From Reyranellaceae bacterium (lineage in GTDB: Bacteria > Pseudomonadota > Alphaproteobacteria > Reyranellales > Reyranellaceae), in contig JALHMM010000036.1 of assembly GCA_022844045.1 (NCBI GenBank), forward strand, positions 1 to 55,129: a stretch of 55,129 nucleotides of DNA. The letters run 5' to 3'. How positions within the stretch are numbered: position 1 is the first letter of the stretch; the number at the start of each line of letters is the position of its first letter. Positions 50,322 to 55,129 of the stretch are shown here, piece by piece. The notes beneath the pieces were generated by a model that worked only from the letters and a program-made list of their open reading frames with translations, was not told where the DNA came from and did not search any database. A program made the translations under genes and the position numbers.

Positions 50322-52025
50322 CTATTGCTTGGACATCGTGATCGTGCACGGCCGGCCGCTGACGCGCGTACCTGAGGCGCTGCGCCCGGAGAACCGGACG
50401 GCCATCTGGTAGGAGACGCGCGATCCAGGCGGCACGTTGCCCAACGCATACTTTGGATCTCCAGTCGCGCCGTCGACCGCGATCATGGCCGAACCATCTG
50501 GCTGGATCCTGCCTTTGAACGACGTCTGCGAACCGTCTCGGCCGACGTAATGGCCCGTGATCTCGCCGTTGCGAATGGTCAACGTGAGATGAATGATGTA
50601 GGCCGCCGCGCTCTTCGAGGGGTCGCACGAAAGCTGGGCCGGCCAGGTGCCATCGAAGCGCAGCGAGTCCGCTGAGGCGGCCGTCGCTGGCGGCGGGGAT
50701 GGGGACGCGGATGCTGGCGGCGGTGACGCCGATGACGGGGCCGGCAACGGGGCCGATGGCGCCGCCGCCTTCTGTCGTTCGGCCTCGGCCTTGCGGCGGT
50801 CGTCCTCGATCTTGGCCAGCGCGCTCTGGCCCTCCTGCGACAGCAGCGCGGCCTGGGTCGCGGTGAGGAAGCCGGTGCTGGGCTCGTTGCGGCTCTTCTG
50901 CCAGTTGGTGATCATCTGCCGCGTGCGCGGGCCGAAGGCGCCGTCGGTGCCCAGCGTATCGAAGCCCTTGGCGGTGAGCGCCGCCTGGATGCGCTTGCGG
51001 TCGATGTCGGCGAGCTTGAGCGCCGCCTCGACCGCGTCGTCCGCCGGGCGACCGGGCGGGCTGGCATCGACCGCGCGGCGCTTGTCGTCCCGCGCCGCCG
51101 CGGTCTTCAGCTCCTCCAGCCGCGCGCGCGCGAAATCGGCATAGGCGCCGTTGGGGAAGCGCTGCAGGAACAGCTCGAACATCGCCGGGTTGGTGCTGTT
51201 GGCGATCGTCGTCCACGCCGTCTGCTCGAGCGGATCGACGCCGGGCGGCGCTGGGATGGCGGCGGCGGGCGGCGCGGCGGCGGCGGTGTTGAAGAAGAAG
51301 TCGCCGCGGAAGGACGAGCTGACCCACGGCGTCTGCTTGTTGCCCGAGGCGCGCGCGACGCCATCGATGGTGCGCTTGAAGACCTCCTCCAGCTTGAGTC
51401 CCGGCAGGGCCATCGCCTTGAGCAGCTCCGTCGTGTACAGGCCGTTCGCGCCGTCGCCGTCGGACGCGGTGTCGCCCGGCGCCGTGGCGTAGGCGATCAC
51501 CGTGCCGCGCGGCGCGTCGGCCTGCGCCAGGCCGCGGCTGGTGGAGCGGAACTTGCGCGCGAAGGGATTGTCGCGGCAGGCGTCGAGGATCACCAGGCTC
51601 AGCCGCGCGCGCGCCTCGTCCAACCCGTTCAAGACGTCGTTGAGATCGACGGTCTCGTACTTGACGTCGCGTTCGTTGGCGAGCGTGGCATCGACCGGCA
51701 CAAGGTGATTGACGCCGCGCACCTGGATGCCGTGGCCGGCATAGTAGAAGAGACCGACGCCGCCGGGCGGCACCTTGCCGGCGAATTCGTGCAACGCCTC
51801 GACGAAGGCGCGGCGCGTGAGGTTCTCGCGCGCGATGACCTCGAAGCCGACCTCACGCAGCGCCTTGGCCATGGCGCGCGCATCGTTGACCGGATTGCGC
51901 AGCGGGTCGGTGTGCTGATAGGCGCCGTTGCCGATCACCAGCGCCACGCGCGTCTCCGTCTGCGCCCATGCGGCGGAGGTGCACAGGCCGATCAGCGCGA
52001 TGAACAGGAAAGCCAGACGCGCCAT
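50322..52025 (-). CDS. Exported caspase-like protein with peptidoglycan-binding domain, copy A
   Basis: A 567-residue protein. A signal peptide (MARLAFLFIALIGLCTSAAW, cleavage near WAQTE) is followed by a C14 caspase-type domain (about 25-245) with the dyad H98 (FYYAGHGIQ) and C150 (VILDACRDNP). Residues 265-308 form a short helical repeat (AWTTIANSTNPAMFELFLQRFPNG); 332-400 form a peptidoglycan-binding helical domain (IDRKRIQAALTAKGFDTLGTDGAFGPRTRQMITNWQ); 420-453 are a Pro/Ala/Ser linker; 455-567 are an unnamed beta-rich domain (FDGTWPAQLSC). Both catalytic residues are intact, so it may be an active periplasmic protease; specificity is unknown. Its promoter is at 52052. Confidence 0.87.
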   Translation of the reverse strand: MARLAFLFIALIGLCTSAAWAQTETRVALVIGNGAYQHTDPLRNPVNDARAMAKALREVGFEVIARENLTRRAFVEALHEFAGKVPPGGVGLFYYAGHGIQVRGVNHLVPVDATLANERDVKYETVDLNDVLNGLDEARARLSLVILDACRDNPFARKFRSTSRGLAQADAPRGTVIAYATAPGDTASDGDGANGLYTTELLKAMALPGLKLEEVFKRTIDGVARASGNKQTPWVSSSFRGDFFFNTAAAAPPAAAIPAPPGVDPLEQTAWTTIANSTNPAMFELFLQRFPNGAYADFARARLEELKTAAARDDKRRAVDASPPGRPADDAVEAALKLADIDRKRIQAALTAKGFDTLGTDGAFGPRTRQMITNWQKSRNEPSTGFLTATQAALLSQEGQSALAKIEDDRRKAEAERQKAAAPSAPLPAPSSASPPPASASPSPPPATAASADSLRFDGTWPAQLSCDPSKSAAAYIIHLTLTIRNGEITGHYVGRDGSQTSFKGRIQPDGSAMIAVDGATGDPKYALGNVPPGSRVSYQMAVRFSGRSASGTRVSGRPCTITMSKQ

Positions 52026-52051
52026 GTCAGGAACCCCCAAGCCTCGTGAGA

Positions 52052-52079
52052 ACCGTACCCCGGTGCCGCTGGCGGTCAA
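52052..52079 (-). promoter_or_regulatory. Conserved promoter of caspase copy A
   Basis: Read leftwards: TTGACC, 16 bases, TACGGT, ending 27 bases before the ATG at 52025. The same two hexamers with an equal spacing but different spacer sequence precede copy B, so selection has kept the promoter. Confidence 0.6.
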
Positions 52080-52140
52080 CACACAGTTTGAGAGGCGGCT
52101 CACCCCGCCGGCGAGAGGCGCGGGCGCCGGCCCGTTCGGC

Positions 52141-53850
52141 CTAGAGCTTGTTCATCAAGATCGTGCATGGCCGGCCGAGGACGCGCGTGCCTTTGGCGCT
52201 GCGCCCGGAAAACTGGACGGCCAACTGGAAGGAGATGCGCGACCCAGGCGCCGCGTTGCCCAATGCGTACTTTGGATCTCCTGTCGTACCGTCGACCGCG
52301 ATCATGGCCGAGCCGCTTGGCTCGACCCTGCCTTTGAACGCCATCTGCGAATTGGAGGGGCTGACGTAATTGCCCGTGATCTCGCCGTTGCGAATGTTCA
52401 GCGTGAAATGAATGAGGTAGGCCGCCGCGCTCTTCGAGGCGTCGCACGAGAGCTGGGCTGGCCAGGAGCCATCGAAGCGCAGCGAGTCCGGGGTGGCGGC
52501 CGTCGCTGGTGGCGGGGACGATGGCGGTGATGGAGGCGCTGATGGGGGCGATGATGGGGGCGGCGGCGTAGCCGCCTTCTGTCGGTCGGCCTCGGCCTTC
52601 CTGCGCTCGTCCTCGATCCTCGCCAGTGCGCTCTGCCCTTCCTGCGACAGCAGCGCGGCCTGCGTCGCGGTGAGGAAGCCGGTGCTGGGCTCGTTGCGGC
52701 TGCGCTGCCAGTTGGTGATCATGAGCCGCGTGCGCGGGCCGAAGGCGCCGTCGGTGCCCAGCGTATCGAAGCCCTTGGCGGCGAGCGCCACCTGGATGCG
52801 CTTGCGGTCGATGTCGGCGAGCTTCAGCGCCGCTTCGATCGCCTCGGCTGCTTTCTTCTCGTCGTCCGTGATCGACCGTGCCGGGGCGGCAGCGGCGGCG
52901 CGGCGCTTCTCCTCCAGCGCCGCCGCGGCCTTCAGCTCGGCCAGCCGCGCGCGCGCGAAATCGGCATAGGCGCCGTTGGGGAAGCGCTGAAGGAACAGCT
53001 CGAACATCGCCGGGTTGTTGCTGCTGGCGATCGTCGTCCACGCCGTCTGCTCGAGCGGATCGACGCCGGGTGGCGCCGGGATGGCGGTAGCGGGCGGCGC
53101 GGCGGCGGCGGTGTTGAAGAAGAAGTCGCCGCGGAAGGACGAGCTGACCCACGGCGTCTGCTTGTTGCCCGAGGCGCGGGCCACGCCGTCGATGGTGCGC
53201 TTGAAGACCTCCTCCAGCTTGAGCCCCGGCAGCGCCATCGCCTTGAGCAGCTCCGTCGTGTACAGCCCGTTCTCGCCGTCGCCATCGGACGCGGTGTCTC
53301 CCGGCGCCGTGGCATAAGCGATCACCGTGCCGCGCGGCGCGTCGGTCTGCGCGAGGCCGCGGCTGGTGGAGCGGAACTTGCGCGCGAAGGGATTGTCGCG
53401 ACAGGCGTCGAGGATCACCAGGCTGAGCCGCGCACGCGCCTCGTCCAACCCGTTCAAGACGTCGTTGAGATCGACGGTCTCGTACTTGACGTCGCGTTCG
53501 TTGGCGAGCGTGGCATCGACCGGCACAAGGTGATTGACGCCGCGCACCTGGATGCCGTGACCGGCATAGTAAAAGAGACCGACGCCGCCGGGCGGCACCT
53601 TGCCGGCGAATTCGTGCAACGCCTCGACGAAGGCGCGGCGCGTGAGGTTCTCGCGCGCGATGACCTCGAAGCCCGCGTCGCTGAGCGCGCGGGCCATGGC
53701 GCGCGCATCGTTGACCGGGTTCCGCAGCGGATCGGTGTGCTGGTACGCGCCGTTGCCGATGACCAGCGCGACGCGCGTCTCGGTTTGCGCCCACGCGGCG
53801 GTGGTGCACAGGCCGATCAGCGCGATGAATAAGGCAGCGAGGCGCGCCAT
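52141..53850 (-). CDS. Exported caspase-like protein with peptidoglycan-binding domain, copy B
   Basis: A 569-residue paralogue of copy A with the same architecture: signal peptide to about residue 22, C14 domain with H98 and C150, helical repeat, peptidoglycan-binding domain (about 334-402), proline-rich linker and C-terminal beta-rich domain (FDGSWPAQLSCDASKS). The caspase domain is nearly identical to copy A at protein and DNA level, while the linker and C-terminal domain differ clearly (TPPPPSSPPSAP linker; NYVSPSNSQMAFKGRVEP). This suggests a recent duplication or gene conversion with divergence of the tails. Start ATG at 53850; promoter at 53878. Confidence 0.87.
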   Translation of the reverse strand: MARLAALFIALIGLCTTAAWAQTETRVALVIGNGAYQHTDPLRNPVNDARAMARALSDAGFEVIARENLTRRAFVEALHEFAGKVPPGGVGLFYYAGHGIQVRGVNHLVPVDATLANERDVKYETVDLNDVLNGLDEARARLSLVILDACRDNPFARKFRSTSRGLAQTDAPRGTVIAYATAPGDTASDGDGENGLYTTELLKAMALPGLKLEEVFKRTIDGVARASGNKQTPWVSSSFRGDFFFNTAAAAPPATAIPAPPGVDPLEQTAWTTIASSNNPAMFELFLQRFPNGAYADFARARLAELKAAAALEEKRRAAAAAPARSITDDEKKAAEAIEAALKLADIDRKRIQVALAAKGFDTLGTDGAFGPRTRLMITNWQRSRNEPSTGFLTATQAALLSQEGQSALARIEDERRKAEADRQKAATPPPPSSPPSAPPSPPSSPPPATAATPDSLRFDGSWPAQLSCDASKSAAAYLIHFTLNIRNGEITGNYVSPSNSQMAFKGRVEPSGSAMIAVDGTTGDPKYALGNAAPGSRISFQLAVQFSGRSAKGTRVLGRPCTILMNKL

Positions 53851-53877
53851 TCCAGCAACTCCCCAAGCGTTATGAGA

Positions 53878-53905
53878 AGCGTACCTCAACGCCACCAGAG
53901 GTCAA
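53878..53905 (-). promoter_or_regulatory. Conserved promoter of caspase copy B
   Basis: Read leftwards: TTGACC, 16 bases, TACGCT, ending 28 bases before the ATG at 53850. It matches the element of copy A in hexamers, spacing and distance to the start. Confidence 0.6.
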
Positions 53906-53923
53906 CAGAAATTGAGCCTGCGC

Positions 53924-54622
53924 TCATCTTTCCAGCGAGAGGCGCAGCAGCCGGCCGGCGAGCGGCGCCTTGCCCGCCGGCGCCTCGCCATCGACCTGGA
54001 ATACGACCTGCCGCTCGCCGGCGCGCATTACGTAGAGACCACCCGGCGACAGCGAAACGCCGAAATCGGCGAGGTCGGCGAGCGCGCCCCGCCGCAGCTT
54101 CTCGCGCGGCAGCTCGAGGGTGAAGGTTTCGCCCGCAGCGTCGAGCCGTTCGATGGCGATCGTGCCGCCGCCTTTGAGCTCGACGACGGGCGAGCGGCCA
54201 TGCAGGACGAATTGCGGCTTGGGCAGCGGCGCGCGACGTTGCCGCGAATTCGGATCGCGCATCACCGATGTCGCGCCCTGCCGGGCCTGTTCGGCGGCGA
54301 GTTCCATGCGGCCGCCGTCGCAGCGCACCTTCACCCGCTCGACGGTGCCGCCGGAGACGTCGCTCTGCTCCTGACCGACCGTGACGGTGCCGCCGCGGAT
54401 GGTCTCGCGCCAGCACGAGCGGATGTAGCCCAGCACGATAGCGTCGCGCGGCCCCAGCCTGATCACCTGGCCCGGGCTCAGATAGTCCATGAACTCGATG
54501 CCCGGCGGCGTGCCGGTCACCTCCTCGACCAGCGCCACCGGGGCCTGAGCGCGCGCGGCGCAAGCGTGGACGACAACCGCCAGCGCGAGTGGTGCGACGC
54601 GGATCATGTTAGCGAACAGCAC
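53924..54622 (-). CDS. Exported FecR-like hypothetical protein
   Basis: A 232-residue protein. A hydrophobic signal (IRVAPLALAVVVHACAARAQA) leads to a beta-rich region: ALVEEVTGTPPGIEFMDYLSPGQVIRLGPRDAIVLGYIRSCWRETIRGGTVTVGQEQSD, which resembles the FecR-type domain (signal-perceiving or surface-exposed modules), then a Leu/Gly-rich second half with DFGVSLSPGGLYVMRAGERQVVFQ. The FecR link is weak. A GTG at 54622 has GAGGG seven bases upstream and is preferred to the ATG at 54607. It starts ten bases after the stop of the right-edge gene and precedes the two caspase genes, so it probably belongs to the same locus and envelope function. Confidence 0.6.
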   Translation of the reverse strand: MLFANMIRVAPLALAVVVHACAARAQAPVALVEEVTGTPPGIEFMDYLSPGQVIRLGPRDAIVLGYIRSCWRETIRGGTVTVGQEQSDVSGGTVERVKVRCDGGRMELAAEQARQGATSVMRDPNSRQRRAPLPKPQFVLHGRSPVVELKGGGTIAIERLDAAGETFTLELPREKLRRGALADLADFGVSLSPGGLYVMRAGERQVVFQVDGEAPAGKAPLAGRLLRLSLER

Positions 54623-54632
54623 GCGATGGCCC

Positions 54633-55129
54633 TCACTGCGTACGTTGCAGGGACAGGCGGAAGGTCACGCCGCTCGAATTGGTGACCTGCGCCGTCAGTG
54701 AATTGCCGCTGGCTGTGCCGGTGAGAGTCCAGTCGAATGGCTGGCCCTCATTCGGGTTTCCAGGCGGGGCGATGCCGGTGTAACGCACGCGGACCTGGCC
54801 GCCCGGTTGCACCGTGCCCTCGAGGTTGTGCGTGACGCCGCGCGCTGAAGAGGTGCCGCGCAGGCGAGTCTGGGAGACCTGCACGTTGGCCGGACCACAC
54901 CCAGTGTTGCGACACATCTGGCCGACCCAGTTGCCGTCGAACGTGGCGCCGCCGGGCGCGATCGCCGCCACCTGCGGCGCGGGCGCCGGTGCGGGTGCCG
55001 GCGTTGGCGTGGCCGCGGCCGCGGCGGCGGGTGGCGGCGGTGGCGCCGCCTTGGCGGGCGCGGCCTCGGCCGTTGGGCGGTGGTGCTCCACCATCGCCAG
55101 CGCGGCCGCGCCCTCGCGCGCCCCCAACC
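54633..55129 (-). CDS. C-terminal part of a third caspase/PG-binding family member (cut by right edge)
   Basis: The frame is open from the window edge to the stop at 54633 (about 165 codons); the start lies outside. The first visible residues, REGAAALAMVEHHRPTAEA, align with QEGQSALARIEDERRKAEA just after the peptidoglycan-binding domain of copies A and B. A long Ala/Pro linker follows, then FDGNWVGQMCRNTGCGPANVQVSQTRLRGTSSARGV, a C-terminal domain equivalent to, but much diverged from, FDGTWPAQLSC of the copies. It is therefore probably the tail of a third protein of the same build; the catalytic part is not visible. Confidence 0.6.
   Translation of the reverse strand, partial: LGAREGAAALAMVEHHRPTAEAAPAKAAPPPPPAAAAAATPTPAPAPAPAPQVAAIAPGGATFDGNWVGQMCRNTGCGPANVQVSQTRLRGTSSARGVTHNLEGTVQPGGQVRVRYTGIAPPGNPNEGQPFDWTLTGTASGNSLTAQVTNSSGVTFRLSLQRTQ

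Overview
The window is very GC-rich, gene-dense chromosomal DNA with short intergenic gaps and many overlapping start/stop codons. The gene content points to an alphaproteobacterium: a five-gene urea-type ABC transporter whose UrtB carries an N-terminal helical-repeat domain, TAXI-type TRAP and TctC-type uptake systems, a CsbD protein behind a GGAAC-N17-CGTT (EcfG-type general stress) promoter, and class III cyclases with C-terminal extensions. The genus cannot be fixed from the sequence; a soil or freshwater Rhizobiales/Rhodospirillales-like organism such as Reyranella is only a guess. I saw no rRNA, tRNA, CRISPR array, transposase or prophage.

Layout. 1-7.6 kb: the start of a secreted protein running off the left edge, a D-cysteine-desulfhydrase-like gene with an M81 peptidase behind it, a divergent MarR regulator with a perfect 9-bp inverted repeat between them, a thioesterase and an SDR, then a flavin monooxygenase coupled to a ureidoglycolate-lyase-like gene, and csbD. 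7.8-13.5 kb: urtABCDE, with no urease nearby. 13.7-20.3 kb: a cytochrome P450 coupled to an acyl-CoA dehydrogenase through an apparent CTG start, a Tat-exported amine-oxidase-like flavoprotein, a crotonase lacking both catalytic glutamates, and a transglutaminase-like exported protein. 20.4-27.2 kb: a cyclase-FHA protein, a TetR/esterase pair, an alkylsulfatase-like MBL hydrolase with a TctC binding protein, and an AbrB-PIN toxin-antitoxin pair. 27.2-34.4 kb: three tandem TAXI binding proteins, one fused TRAP permease and a CoA-transferase in one operon.

34.9-38.9 kb is a stress and envelope region: a small soluble histidine kinase, a Spy/CpxP-like protein, a 24-residue membrane peptide behind a perfect EcfG-type promoter, and two small overlapping orphan genes. 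39-50.3 kb is mixed metabolism: lipocalin, MAPEG, a second cyclase with TPRs, an HpaB-like monooxygenase, RidA, three cupin or HMG-CoA-lyase-type genes, an aldo/keto reductase and a RibD-like reductase. 50.3-55.1 kb is a tandem array of exported caspase-like proteins with peptidoglycan-binding domains, each with its own conserved promoter, and a probable third member cut by the right edge.

Several families of long imperfect palindromes, of the REP/BIME kind, sit between genes across the window. In places they appear to supply ribosome-binding sequence or intercistronic hairpins. The features most worth following are the caspase/peptidoglycan-binding array, the three-receptor TRAP operon and the stress promoters.
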